Notes: a model not told the origin generated them from the letters alone. 64,000 nucleotides of DNA from DAHUXN01 sp963811805 (GCA_963811805.1 CAWESU010000001.1:868001-932000); one strand, 5' to 3'. Shown: positions 22,206 to 31,409, numbered from the stretch's first letter. Numbers and translations: made by a program.

Positions 22206-24011
22206 TCAGCGTCCTCGTCTCGCATAACGTCTTGCGGCAAATTCGGCGCTCTTGAAGCGAAGGTTCGCACCGAGAGAGGTAGCGCGGGAGTACTTGAGGC
22301 GGGGATAGAGTTCCGGCTCGAAGAGCGGGATAGTGATATCGGTCGGCGGACGAACATGCAAGTGCGCGTGGAGCGTTCCGCGCGCGTCATCGGTCATCAG
22401 AATTTCCATTTGTCCCTTGGGGAGATTCTTAATGTGTTCGTCAACCGACCGAGTCTCACGCGCTTCGATATCGACGGCCTGACCGGTCTCCTCATAGCGT
22501 TCGAACCCGAACAATCTCCATCTCTCCATCGATAGGTTGCGGCGTGTGACGCGATGTTCCGAAGAGGCTCTCAGAAAATAGGTCGCTGTTTCCTCGTCCC
22601 TGGTCCTCATGGTAATGGTGGTATTCGGTGCGGAAGTCACATCCTCCTTGAATCCTCGCCCCACGTGCATCAGCTGAGGAAGACTCTGCATCGCGAAAAG
22701 GAAGGCGGTGTTTGTCCCCCGCGCGGTCTGCAGGATTTGGGTAAAGTTCCTATAGCCGAAAGGGGCGAACTCGTCGAGGACGACGCTGAACAGTGGTTTA
22801 TTCACTTGCCTTCGGCAAGCATCACTTTCGTACCGTCGGCCCACAACCAGCTGAAGGTTTTGAAGAAGCATTTTGCCGAGGGCGCGCACCGGCTCGGTAT
22901 TCTTGTTCACATTCAAGGTCACGAACAGGATGAGCTTTTGCTCGATAACGTCGTCGAGCGAGAGCAGCTCTTCATACGGTCCGGTGATTACGCTTAGCTC
23001 ATCGTCGAGAAAGGTCATACACTCGTTCAGCAGTCCCTGGATCTTGGGAACCCGCTCCCGGTCCCGAAACGACTCATATAAGTTCTTCACCGACATTTCA
23101 AAATTCAGCCTTCGTTGCGTGCTGATGTTTTGGCTCCGTTCTAGGCGACGCGCCGCCGCTTTCACCTGCTCTTGCAGGACCTGTTCATCCAAGGCCATGA
23201 CCAGCACGTCATAGAAATTGAACTTCAAGCCGGTGTACGCGAGCACGCGGACGATGTCCGCCAGATAGTTCAGCTGGTGTTTGGCGAAGAATTCATCGTG
23301 CAGATTGAATGAACCGAACACCATGTTCACTACGGGCATGTAGTCTTCATCTCCGCAATGAAATGGGTTGTAGCGTACGGAAATGTCCGGCCGGCCAGGA
23401 TTGAGCACCCGTAAATCGCGGAGACGTCCGGCGCGGTGAATGTGAGGAAGAAGGCTGTAGAAGAATTCCATGTCGCCTTTCCCGTCAAAAATGACCATGG
23501 GGATAGGCTGGCGATCACCGGGCGGGCCAATCAATCGGCACAGGTCTTGGGTAATGATATTCCGCAGCAGAGTCGTCTTACCGGTTCCGGTCATTCCTAG
23601 AACGATTCCTTGCATCACCCGGACGCGGTCCGGCCAAAACCATGGTTTCCCGTGCACGTCATAGCCAAGGACGACGGCGTTCTGGTCCCAGGCTTCGCGC
23701 GTCGCTCGCTGATCCTTCTTGGAAACGATCGTGAGCGGCGGATGCGGCCACTCCCTTTCGCGGCGCGCACGCGCGGTCATGAGACGGCAAAGGGGCCAGC
23801 CGGCGGCGGCTAATGCCATCGAGGCATAGCCGGCGAATTCGAGAATCTGGCGATCTGTGAAGCGATATCGTCCTCGCGCGATGTACGTCGCGAGCCACCC
23901 GGCGGTGAGGAGCGACAAAACGAGGAACGTCTCGTAACTCTCAAACAGAGGGCGGCGGCCGCGCGGCTGGGTCGGTTTCATCCTCGGCTCCTCGGCTATC
24001 CGGTCTCCCAC
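22206..24011 (-). CDS. VirD4/TraG-type coupling ATPase
   Basis: 601 residues with two N-terminal membrane segments (about 28-45 and 60-78), Walker A GMTGTGKT (K145), the DGKGDMEFFYSLL segment, Walker B in FSVVLDEFAPFG and the glutamine-containing LFAMQSL of TraM-recognition AAA domains. These hexameric ATPases deliver DNA-protein complexes to the type IV secretion channel. The GTG at 24011 and the ATG at 23981 are both possible starts. The gene is cotranscribed with its neighbours on both sides. Confidence 0.85.
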   Translation of the reverse strand: MGDRIAEEPRMKPTQPRGRRPLFESYETFLVLSLLTAGWLATYIARGRYRFTDRQILEFAGYASMALAAAGWPLCRLMTARARREREWPHPPLTIVSKKDQRATREAWDQNAVVLGYDVHGKPWFWPDRVRVMQGIVLGMTGTGKTTLLRNIITQDLCRLIGPPGDRQPIPMVIFDGKGDMEFFYSLLPHIHRAGRLRDLRVLNPGRPDISVRYNPFHCGDEDYMPVVNMVFGSFNLHDEFFAKHQLNYLADIVRVLAYTGLKFNFYDVLVMALDEQVLQEQVKAAARRLERSQNISTQRRLNFEMSVKNLYESFRDRERVPKIQGLLNECMTFLDDELSVITGPYEELLSLDDVIEQKLILFVTLNVNKNTEPVRALGKMLLQNLQLVVGRRYESDACRRQVNKPLFSVVLDEFAPFGYRNFTQILQTARGTNTAFLFAMQSLPQLMHVGRGFKEDVTSAPNTTITMRTRDEETATYFLRASSEHRVTRRNLSMERWRLFGFERYEETGQAVDIEARETRSVDEHIKNLPKGQMEILMTDDARGTLHAHLHVRPPTDITIPLFEPELYPRLKYSRATSLGANLRFKSAEFAARRYARRGR

Positions 24012-24021
24012 TCCGATGCGC

Positions 24022-24246
24022 TCATCGCGCGAAATTGAAATACGAGAACCAAGCTGCGGCGAAAGCGAACAGGCCTGCGCTAAAGATGAATCCAGGCCTT
24101 GGGAAGCGTCGCGCCTCCGTGTTGAACGGGTTTGGCAGATAGAACGCCCCGTTCACGAACCAATTCCAAAGTCCGATGTCTCGCCGCCGTTCGAAGTGAT
24201 TCTTGAGCGATGCGAGCATTTCTTCTGCGGTAACACGCGTCACCAT
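24022..24246 (-). CDS. Small single-pass membrane protein
   Basis: 74 residues from the ATG at 24246, which overlaps the end of the shifted VirB9-like frame. N-terminal half soluble (TAEEMLASLKNHFERRRDIG, LWNWFVNGAFYLPNP), C-terminal membrane segment (PGFIFSAGLFAFAAAWFSYF). Placed between VirB9-like and VirD4 genes, it is likely a small channel accessory. No family recognised. Confidence 0.6.
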   Translation of the reverse strand: MVTRVTAEEMLASLKNHFERRRDIGLWNWFVNGAFYLPNPFNTEARRFPRPGFIFSAGLFAFAAAWFSYFNFAR

Positions 24247-24247
24247 C

Positions 24248-25086
24248 TCAGAGCACCAGAGTCGCGCTGACCGGTCTCCCGGGATCTGCCAGGAATAGCA
24301 ATCGAACGACAGTGGGCGTCGGGTGTGCGAGAGGCAGCTCGATGGCGATGATGCCACTCGTTTCCTGCCCCGGATTGATCCGCGGCGACACTATCTCGCT
24401 CTCCCCAACCTCGACCGGGACTTGATCGCGGAACTTCAGGCGCGACGCTTCCTTCGGGCTGAGCTGGAAGTCGCAAGAGGGTAAAGCGACTGGCGAAAGC
24501 GCGGCGCGGTGAGGGCCACGGCCTGGGGGTCCTTCGTGATATAGGGTTGGTTACTTCCGTTTCGAATGGTGTACCGAATCAAAATCTGGCCGCCACGCGC
24601 GAGAAGGTTGGTGACATAGACTGCTACCTGGTCGTTTCCGCGCATGGATCCATACAGGCGGACCGGCGTGGCCTTGAGCAGGATCTCTTCCGGCGAAGGG
24701 TCGCTGCTCGCGGCCACGATCTTGGTGGGCGGGGGCGAATCGATGCGGGGCTGATCGACCGCGAAATCCATCTGCGGCACTCCGCCGGCGGAGTCGAGCT
24801 CGTAGTTGAACCGGCCCAGAGCAGTCCAAACAAACAGGTTCGTGGTCACATTCGTATCGGTCGGCTCGACGAAGACCTTATTCCCGCGCCACTCCACCCT
24901 GAATACGGAACTTCCCACGGCAACGTCGATGACCGGCTCGTTCATCTCAAGTACGGTCACATGATTGAGAGCCGTTTCGACGTGCACGATCTCTGCCCGG
25001 TCCGGCTTTTCCACTACGACCCTTTGTCCCCAAGCGGGGCACCCAAGAGCCGCAACTGCCACAAAAGAAAGGCAAATCTTGTTCAC
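24248..25086 (-). pseudogene. VirB9/TrbG-like protein, frameshifted
   Basis: The first 200 or so codons encode a signal peptide (ending PAWGQ) and TrbG/VirB9-like strands (VVVEKPDRAEIVHVETALNH, NEPVIDVAVGSSVFRVEW, VTTNLFVWTALGRFNYEL). At the CCC run (24479-24481) one base is missing. The read frame then stops at 24436, while the -1 frame continues as PSCDFQLSPKEASRLKFRDQ, VEVGESEIVSPRINPGQETS, and LFLADPGRPVSATLVL to a TGA at 24248. That TGA lies two bases before the next start. Restoring the base gives about 279 residues. It could be a true mutation, a sequencing error or a slippery site. A second VirB9-like gene lies at 39451. Confidence 0.75.
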
Positions 25087-25123
25087 TTTGGCTTCTCCTT
25101 CCCATCCTTATATATAGGGGGCG

Positions 25124-25162
25124 CCTGCCCAGGAGGTCTGAGGTTCAGACCTCCTCGGCAGG
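25124..25162. repeat. 39-nt near-perfect hairpin after the polymerase-like gene
   Basis: Arms 25124-25141 and 25145-25162 pair at 17 of 18 positions (one C-C mismatch) around a 3-base loop. It begins seven bases after the stop codon at 25169 and is followed, in the direction of transcription, by a TATATATAAGG stretch and the ribosome site of the VirB9-like gene. No T-run follows the stem, so it may be a transcript stabiliser, an attenuator, or a protein-binding site such as an oriT-type inverted repeat. Confidence 0.7.
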
Positions 25163-25168
25163 TTCGGT

Positions 25169-27871
25169 TCAAAACGGCGGTTCCCCTTGCGCACAGGGTG
25201 TGTTCGGGTTCGCCGACGAACCTTCGCGAACGCCGCCGCACCGCTTCCCCGAGGGGATGGTTGAGTGTTTTATCGTTGTGCGTTGGCGAATGTCATTGAA
25301 CACCAGCTTGCCGTCGCGGATCGTCCCGGACCCATACCGCATCGGAAACGGCTGCACGCGATCAACAACTTTTCCGTCCATCAGCACTTCTCCCCTCCTC
25401 GTTATCTGGAGGAGAAAGACTTTGCGCTCGTGTGTGCTGCCGTCGCCGTTCTGGAACTGTTCGACAAGAAAAACCCGGCCGCTCTCATCGAACTCGATTT
25501 CGCCATCGACCAGATCAGGAACAGATAGTTGGACGGGGTTGCTGCCGGTTTCCTCCGCGACCTTATCGATGACCTCCTGGGGGAATGCGTGAAACAGAAC
25601 CGAGCCGTTTCCCTTCCCGGCACAGACCACACCGTGCAAGGCCTGGCACCAGCCGCGGCGGTTCTGTTTCTTTCCCTCTCCCCAGGCGCGGACGATCGAG
25701 CGCAAGGCTTGAAACTCCTCGCGGGATCGCTCTTTGTAGGCGCGGACCGCGCTGCGCGCTATCTTGCGGCGGGTTCGCGCTTCGTTTCGGGTTGTTGGAT
25801 CGTTGCGTTGGACCCCATATTCCGCCTCGGCTTTCGCTAGGGCGTCATCCAAGGTCTGCTTTTCTGTAATGAGTTTTCCGACTTCCGCCGCGTAGATGCG
25901 GTTTACCAACCGGCACTCCTGGGACATCTCACGCGTGAAGCGTTCTCCAGTAACCAAGCCGTGAAAATCGACGATCGGCAGTGTCGAAGAAAAAAACTCT
26001 TCGACTTCCTTCCTGGCGAGGTTATAGAGGTATCCGATCTTGTCGGTGGGCAGTACTTCCAGGTGCACCGGCATGTCGCTGACTCGTTCCTTGTCCTTCA
26101 GCTGCAGCCAAGGAGCAAGCGGCACTTTCTTCCGGATCTCCGCGATGAGCTCCTGGTTGACCTCGGTACCCCACTTCAGGCTGTCCAAGGCATGCTGCAG
26201 CTCATCGACGAGTTGATAGGCCTCTTCTCGGAAACCGGCGGCGAAGCAGGAAGTCTTCAGATCGGTAATCGAGCCAATCTGATTTCCTTTCGCCTGATTC
26301 GCCACCAGCGGGAGATTCCACCAGGGACTCTGCTTCTTGGTGCGTTTGGTTTTGCCTTTTTCGTGCCTTTCCTGGTGCGCGAAACGGCTTTCGACGAAGC
26401 GGGGAAAGCGGTCGCCCTCGACCACCGCTACCAGGTCGAAGTCGAAGTCTCCCCCATTCTTAGCCGCCGTCTCACTGTGCAGGGTCAACGTTCCTTCGAG
26501 CCTGATCTGCTTTTCCACCAAATCCACGGCTGCCTCGCGGCCAATCGAACAGCCGTTTTGCTCTTCGACGGCTTCCGTCAGGAGCGACACAGCTTCTTCC
26601 GCTGATGTCCCCACGTAAGGAAGCAAGTCTTCGAACATGCGGATGGGATAGCGAACGACCAGACCCTTGCGGCACGGAAGCGAACTAATCGCGCGATTTT
26701 CCGGCAGCCAGTCCGAGGCCGCGACGACCTGACCTTGATGAAGAGCAAGAAAGCCGTCATCGGACAAAGCAAAGCCGGGAATTTTGAAACCGCCGGCAGT
26801 GCAAAGCTTGAAGGTCCACTTCGCGAGCAAGCGATTCAGCGCGCTATTGATGTAAGGGTGCTTGATAAGGTAGCCGCTCGAATCCACCTTGAGCACCGCT
26901 TCGACGATGGTGCGCTCGAATGAGGTGTACTCCGAGTCGAGGACTTCTTCCCCGGAAGGTTGCGGGTGGGACGCCCCCAGGAGCGCGATGACCTCCTCGT
27001 ACTTTCCCTCCTGGCATGCGGTCCGCAACTTGCGGGCTTGTTCCATAGCAAACGGCACGATTTCGAGCTGAAGTGAGTCCCAAGGTGCGTGCTCGATCAG
27101 CGTGTAGCTGCTCTGGAGACCGAGTGTTTGGGAAACTTCCCGGATGCCGAATACGACCGGGCCGCGGAAGGCTCTGACCTCGATCTTCGGCCGCCGCCAG
27201 TGGAGAAAGTCGAGGAAGCGTGCGGCTTGTTGATACTCCGGCTTGACGCACGATTCCGGCAAGATGATGTCCGCGCCGAGTTTCTGAGCGACGTCATCGG
27301 GCATCACTTTGCAGGCTCCCTTGGCCTGCGTCTTTTCGAAGGCTAGCCGGAACTGGTAGAGACGGTGCCGGGGCAGATGAAATCGCTGCGACACCGACTG
27401 CGAGATCCAGCCACGGCAGTCATTGGTACCGAGCGTGCGGTCCTTTACAATCATCACCTTGGCATCGGGCATCTGGATGCGCTGTTTGCACGGCGAAACC
27501 AAAATTCCGAAATAGGTGATGGCTGCCTCGGGCCACTTGCGAAAGCGCTCGGCGATCTCTGGTTCGTGGCGTTCGTCGACCGCGTAGAATTTGCCGCTCT
27601 TCGCCGAGGCGCTTGCGCCCACAAGCCTGAATCGCACACCTTCGAAATCGAATGCCTTCATACACCGCTCGACTTCGTTTTCTTGATGGTCCTCGAGTTT
27701 TCCGGGCGGAACGTTGAGACGGGCAACGCGAATGTCGGGATAGAGGCCCTCGAGAAGCGTGTTTTCGAGCTGCTCCTGGCGGGTCAACCTCGGCAAGCGC
27801 TGCTTCATTTCTCCTAGCTCACTGATGTCGATCGTAATCACAGGCATTGCACTGCTCAGTTGATTTGACAT
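25169..27871 (-). CDS. Two-barrel RNA polymerase-like protein (RDR/QDE-1/YonO type)
   Basis: 900 residues with GAGGAGAGGAAATG at the start. No signal peptide or membrane segment. In order: LVGASASAKSGKFYA (83-97) resembles the segment before the RDR core; LGTNDCRGWISQSVSQ (147-162), QFRLAFEKTQAKGACK (173-188) with K184, and LPESCVKPE with K210 resemble the first double-psi barrel with its two lysines; LVVRYPI (404-410), LEGTLTLH (458-465) and NGGDFDFDLVAVV (472-484) resemble the beta-prime-type barrel, with D475, D477 and D479 as the metal-binding triad; GNQIGSITDLKTS and AYQLVDELQHALDSLKWG (529-568) match the helical region that follows the triad in RDR enzymes. The Gly normally present in DxDGD is Phe478. 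Residues about 660-735 are a basic coiled-coil-like stretch. Role unknown; see findings. Confidence 0.7.
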   Translation of the reverse strand: MSNQLSSAMPVITIDISELGEMKQRLPRLTRQEQLENTLLEGLYPDIRVARLNVPPGKLEDHQENEVERCMKAFDFEGVRFRLVGASASAKSGKFYAVDERHEPEIAERFRKWPEAAITYFGILVSPCKQRIQMPDAKVMIVKDRTLGTNDCRGWISQSVSQRFHLPRHRLYQFRLAFEKTQAKGACKVMPDDVAQKLGADIILPESCVKPEYQQAARFLDFLHWRRPKIEVRAFRGPVVFGIREVSQTLGLQSSYTLIEHAPWDSLQLEIVPFAMEQARKLRTACQEGKYEEVIALLGASHPQPSGEEVLDSEYTSFERTIVEAVLKVDSSGYLIKHPYINSALNRLLAKWTFKLCTAGGFKIPGFALSDDGFLALHQGQVVAASDWLPENRAISSLPCRKGLVVRYPIRMFEDLLPYVGTSAEEAVSLLTEAVEEQNGCSIGREAAVDLVEKQIRLEGTLTLHSETAAKNGGDFDFDLVAVVEGDRFPRFVESRFAHQERHEKGKTKRTKKQSPWWNLPLVANQAKGNQIGSITDLKTSCFAAGFREEAYQLVDELQHALDSLKWGTEVNQELIAEIRKKVPLAPWLQLKDKERVSDMPVHLEVLPTDKIGYLYNLARKEVEEFFSSTLPIVDFHGLVTGERFTREMSQECRLVNRIYAAEVGKLITEKQTLDDALAKAEAEYGVQRNDPTTRNEARTRRKIARSAVRAYKERSREEFQALRSIVRAWGEGKKQNRRGWCQALHGVVCAGKGNGSVLFHAFPQEVIDKVAEETGSNPVQLSVPDLVDGEIEFDESGRVFLVEQFQNGDGSTHERKVFLLQITRRGEVLMDGKVVDRVQPFPMRYGSGTIRDGKLVFNDIRQRTTIKHSTIPSGKRCGGVREGSSANPNTPCAQGEPPF

Positions 27872-28203
27872 TTCCTCTCCTCAGTTCCGTCCGGCGAAGG
27901 GCAGATAAGGAGGCCGTTGCCGCCGGTCTCTTCGCTGTCCTAGGCCGAAAACGGGGTAAGGTTTCCGGTCAGTTCGCGAAGAACCGGACCAGGTCAGTTG
28001 TTTATGGGCAGATCAACGTTCACCTTCATCGTTGCTGCGCTTCCTGCTCCTCGGTTTGTTCGGCAATACAAACCAGGAGCTTGCCAACCCGCTAGCGTGA
28101 GCCCGATTGGGCACACTTCCAGCGAGGCAGGCACTGATCCACAATTGGGGAGCTTGTGGATGGCTCTCGACAGACCAACCGCGGTCTGTAAAGAAACTCT
28201 GAT
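27872..28203. other. Gene-free 332-base leader before the polymerase-like gene
   Basis: I see no convincing gene. It separates the VirB8 operon segment (28204 onward) from the polymerase-like gene, the longest gap within the transfer operon, so it may hold a promoter. A few short inverted repeats exist but no strong hairpin was found. Confidence 0.4.
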
Positions 28204-28548
28204 CTAACCGGCCTTCAAGGAGTGCGCAGGTTCTCGCAGAAGTTGCGGCCTCTTTCCTGAAAAATCCGCAACCCCTCGCCACTCCGAGATCATGAAGTAG
28301 TGCAAGCCGGTCTTCAGCGATTCGACGATCGCCTCGGGTTCCCCGGAAAACTCTTTCCCTAGTTCAGGAGCGCTGCCGCTGTTTCCCGGTTTGGCGAGAA
28401 AAAATCTCTCTATCTCTCTGCCGCCCGCAACCGTCTGCGTCTTGCGCGCGCCTCGCGTGGCGCGGTTTGTCTGCGTTTCCTTGGCTTCCTTGGGTTCCTC
28501 TGTCGCGGCCGCTGTCACCTTCCATTCTCCTTCCTTAGGCGCCGGCAT
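28204..28548 (-). CDS. Small hypothetical protein of the transfer operon
   Basis: 114 residues. The N-terminal half is low-complexity and charged (EEPKEAKETQTNRATRGARK). The C-terminal half has a more ordered segment (EPEAIVESLKTGLHYFMISE, WRGVADFSG). It starts six bases after the VirB8 stop and is probably translated with it. No family recognised. Confidence 0.55.
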   Translation of the reverse strand: MPAPKEGEWKVTAAATEEPKEAKETQTNRATRGARKTQTVAGGREIERFFLAKPGNSGSAPELGKEFSGEPEAIVESLKTGLHYFMISEWRGVADFSGKRPQLLREPAHSLKAG

Positions 28549-28554
28549 CGATGC

Positions 28555-29313
28555 TCAGTGCCCGTCGCCATCGACGTCGCTATGTTGCAAAAGGCCGGTC
28601 TGCCGGTCTCCGACCATCTGCTGCTCACCGTACTCGGCCACGAGCAGACCGCTTGGATTCGTTTCTGACCGGCTCGTCTCGACAAGCCGCACGCTGTATT
28701 TCGCTACGATCTGGTCGGTTGTCTCGGTTTGGCTCTGGACGCGGTGAATCTCTTTGACCCCGAAAACGGTGTAAGTCCATGGCGTTCCCTTAACATGCTC
28801 GATCGAACGGATCTCGAAGTCTGAAATTACGTGGTCGGCTCGGATTCTTCCGATGGTGTCGGCGTCCCGCAGCTGGTTCATCGTGTACAAACGGAGGTTT
28901 GCCGTCATCATGTTCAAAGCCTCGGCCAAGTTCCGGTCAACCGAATCTGGGGTATAGGCGAGATAGCGGGTGAGAAATTCGCGCACTACCGCCCTGCCTT
29001 CGATGTCGCTTGGAGCCAGGTCCGCAATAGAAGCGGCAAGAGACCCGTCGCCTGGCATGCCAAGCCGGCGGCCCCGCGCAGAGGAAGGACCAGCAACGGT
29101 GATGGCGTTGCCATCCTTGTCCACGCGGATGACCGTCGGCGGCTGGATGCGAACATAGATGGCAAATCCCAAAGAGGCCACTGCCAGCACGCCGAAGGTT
29201 ATGGCCAGGAGCATCGCTCGATTGGCGTATGCGCGAAGCATGCCGTCGTGTTCATAATACTTGGTGTACCGGATCATCTCCGGAATCTCGTGGGCGGGAG
29301 CGTCCTGGTGCAT
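28555..29313 (-). CDS. VirB8/TrbF-like inner-membrane protein
   Basis: 252 residues: cytosolic N-terminus with YTKYYEHDGMLRAYANRAML, one membrane segment (about 33-52), then a periplasmic NTF2-like domain with VVREFLTRYLAYTPDSVDRN, SDFEIRSIEHVKGTPWTYTV and GLLVAEYGEQQM. This is the VirB8/TrbF fold that nucleates assembly of the secretion channel. It lies three bases after the VirB6/TrbL-like gene. The acidic C-terminal tail (HSDVDGDGH) is unusual. Confidence 0.8.
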   Translation of the reverse strand: MHQDAPAHEIPEMIRYTKYYEHDGMLRAYANRAMLLAITFGVLAVASLGFAIYVRIQPPTVIRVDKDGNAITVAGPSSARGRRLGMPGDGSLAASIADLAPSDIEGRAVVREFLTRYLAYTPDSVDRNLAEALNMMTANLRLYTMNQLRDADTIGRIRADHVISDFEIRSIEHVKGTPWTYTVFGVKEIHRVQSQTETTDQIVAKYSVRLVETSRSETNPSGLLVAEYGEQQMVGDRQTGLLQHSDVDGDGH

Positions 29314-29316
29314 TTG

Positions 29317-30573
29317 CTAATCGCCTCCTCGCAGTCCTCGGTATGCTGATCCGAGAGAATATCCGACGTACCAAGCCATGGCGTGCGGCACGTTGAACCC
29401 ATGATGCTGTCCTGGCCTCGAAGGGCTCGGGGTCGACGACGCCGATCCGGAAGCTAACGGCCAGTCGAGCCGAGAACGATCGCTATCGGTTCCATTGCTC
29501 GCTCCAGCTGCGCCGAGCGGCGAAAATGCTAGGGCGGGCGCCGCTGCGTCGGCGCCGACCGCCGCGGGGGAAGCCCCCGAAGATCCATATTCGCGGGCCG
29601 ACATCGCGGACGCGGAATCCCGCAAAGAAGCGACTACCGGAACAGCGGCGGAAGCGGGGATCGGCGCGGGCGAAGCTCCGCCAGAAGCTCCGGCCGCGAC
29701 TCCTTCCTTCATGCCCATAAAAGAGGCGGCAGCCCTGCCGGCGACCGCACTCGTTGTCGCCGCCATCGTGCTGACCAGCGTCATCATGGTGGCGCCCACG
29801 TCGCCATGAACAATGCGGCTGGCAATGAAGGGAATCAGAAGGATCGAGAATGAGAAGATGCTGGCCGCGAGAGCGAGAAGAATCATCTGGCTCGATCCCA
29901 CAAAACTGTTCAAGACTCCATTGGCGCCGAGCACGGCCCCGATGCTGGAAAGGTTCACCGCCGACATGAGCACCTGCAGAATGGCGTAAATTAATCCCCA
30001 TGCCTGGAAGGTCATCAGATTTACGAGATAGGTCCGGGACAGCTGGCCAATCCCTCGCGCCGGCAGGAGGGCCAGGACAATCGGACCCGTCACGTAGAGC
30101 ACGGATCCGTACATCGCATAGAAAACCGCGAAGATCAGATAGCAGAACGGGAAGATGACGAAGGCCCCCAAGATCAGCCAGAGGCTGATGACTCCGGAAG
30201 CGAGACCGGTCACGAGGTTCCACAGTGATGTGTTGCCGTTGCTTTGCCAGTACTGCGCCAGCTGCTGCAACCAGCTCGCAAACACATCGCCGACGCCGGT
30301 CAGGTTGTAAATGAAGTTCGCTGCAGAATTGAACATGGCATTCACGTCACGGAAAACGGCGCCGTAACTGGCGAAGACCAAGCCCACGATGAGGTATTTG
30401 ATTCCTGAGATCGCCAGCATGCGAACGTCTCCACCCGCTGCGAACGCCTGGTAGGCGCTGTAGAGGAAACTCAGAAGAAGGATCGCTTCGGCAATGCTCA
30501 GAACCGAAGCAGTGACACTCGCGCCGTCGATTCCGTTTAAAGCCGTCTGGAACAGTTGCTCGAAGTAAAACAC
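29317..30573 (-). CDS. VirB6/TrbL-like polytopic channel protein
   Basis: 418 residues with about six membrane segments between residues 20 and 280 (ILLLSFLYSAYQAFAAG, IKYLIVGLVFASYGAVF, VFAVFYAMYGSVLYVTGPIV, MILLALAASIFSFSILLIPF) and a long Ala/Ser/Gly/Pro-rich C-terminal tail (about 300-400). VirB6/TrbL proteins form the inner-membrane pore of the conjugation channel. The gene is sandwiched between a TrbJ-like and the VirB8-like gene with gaps of three bases, so the block is one operon. Confidence 0.8.
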   Translation of the reverse strand: MFYFEQLFQTALNGIDGASVTASVLSIAEAILLLSFLYSAYQAFAAGGDVRMLAISGIKYLIVGLVFASYGAVFRDVNAMFNSAANFIYNLTGVGDVFASWLQQLAQYWQSNGNTSLWNLVTGLASGVISLWLILGAFVIFPFCYLIFAVFYAMYGSVLYVTGPIVLALLPARGIGQLSRTYLVNLMTFQAWGLIYAILQVLMSAVNLSSIGAVLGANGVLNSFVGSSQMILLALAASIFSFSILLIPFIASRIVHGDVGATMMTLVSTMAATTSAVAGRAAASFMGMKEGVAAGASGGASPAPIPASAAVPVVASLRDSASAMSAREYGSSGASPAAVGADAAAPALAFSPLGAAGASNGTDSDRSRLDWPLASGSASSTPSPSRPGQHHGFNVPHAMAWYVGYSLGSAYRGLRGGD

Positions 30574-30576
30574 GGT

Positions 30577-31395
30577 TCACTGCCTCTTCAGGAGGTTGTA
30601 GATCTGCTGCTCGATTGCAGCGGAGTTTGCCGCTCCGTTCTTGACGCTCGCGCTGGCATTCGCGAGATCGATGGCCCGGACGCGCATTAGGTCTGCCATG
30701 GCCGATTGTGTGTATGCGTTGGCGCGAACCAACCAAGCATCGGCTTGCGCCTCAATGATCGGCGCGCTGCCGGGGGCCGCGATCGCGATACTCTGGTTGA
30801 TCTGGTTGGCCGCTTGGAGTTCGAGATCCGCCAGGGCGTCAATTTCAATCGCCCTCTTCATGGCCGCCTGTGCGGCGGCGTCGGTCATATCCACCAAGTC
30901 GCGCGTTTGCGGTGAAGCGGCACCTGTGGCGGGGACCGTTCCGTACACCGAGGCGTACTGCGCGCTCGTTTGGGCAATTTGGCCGGGATTGCGCGAAAGC
31001 AAGTTCTGTTCCAATTGCTGAGTCGCCGGCAGAGTGGCGCTGTTCACCGGAATATGCATAACATTTCCCATTTGGTTGAAGGTGCCTTGCATGCTCGCGA
31101 CCAGTGAACGAGCCTGATTGATGAGTGCCTGCGGCCAGACAATAGTTTGCTCGAAACTTGCGATGTCCTGCTCGATCGACAAGATCCCGCCGAGGCCACC
31201 GCCGACGACGCTGCCGAGCGTGCTGCCGATGGTGTTCAGTCCCGCGGCCATGATGGCGCAGCACGGATCGAAGAACTGACTCTTCACCGGTGTCGGAGCT
31301 GTGAGAATCAGAACTACAAACAAGGCGACGGTGCGCACTTTGTGCCGCCAGATCCACGCGAAGCCCCGCTTCACTCTCCACATGATTTTCTTCAT
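30577..31395 (-). CDS. TrbJ/VirB5-like protein, copy 1
   Basis: 272 residues: N-terminal signal/membrane segment (VRTVALFVVLILTAPTPVKS), then a largely alpha-helical secreted domain with ASFEQTIVWPQALINQARSL, VNSATLPATQQLEQNLLS, RDLVDMTDAAAQAAMKRAIE and ending in AAIEQQIYNLLKRQ. TrbJ/VirB5 proteins are minor pilus components at the tip. The next gene upstream encodes a clear paralogue with matching landmarks. Confidence 0.75.
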   Translation of the reverse strand: MKKIMWRVKRGFAWIWRHKVRTVALFVVLILTAPTPVKSQFFDPCCAIMAAGLNTIGSTLGSVVGGGLGGILSIEQDIASFEQTIVWPQALINQARSLVASMQGTFNQMGNVMHIPVNSATLPATQQLEQNLLSRNPGQIAQTSAQYASVYGTVPATGAASPQTRDLVDMTDAAAQAAMKRAIEIDALADLELQAANQINQSIAIAAPGSAPIIEAQADAWLVRANAYTQSAMADLMRVRAIDLANASASVKNGAANSAAIEQQIYNLLKRQ

Positions 31396-31409
31396 TGGTG
31401 CCGCCTCCC

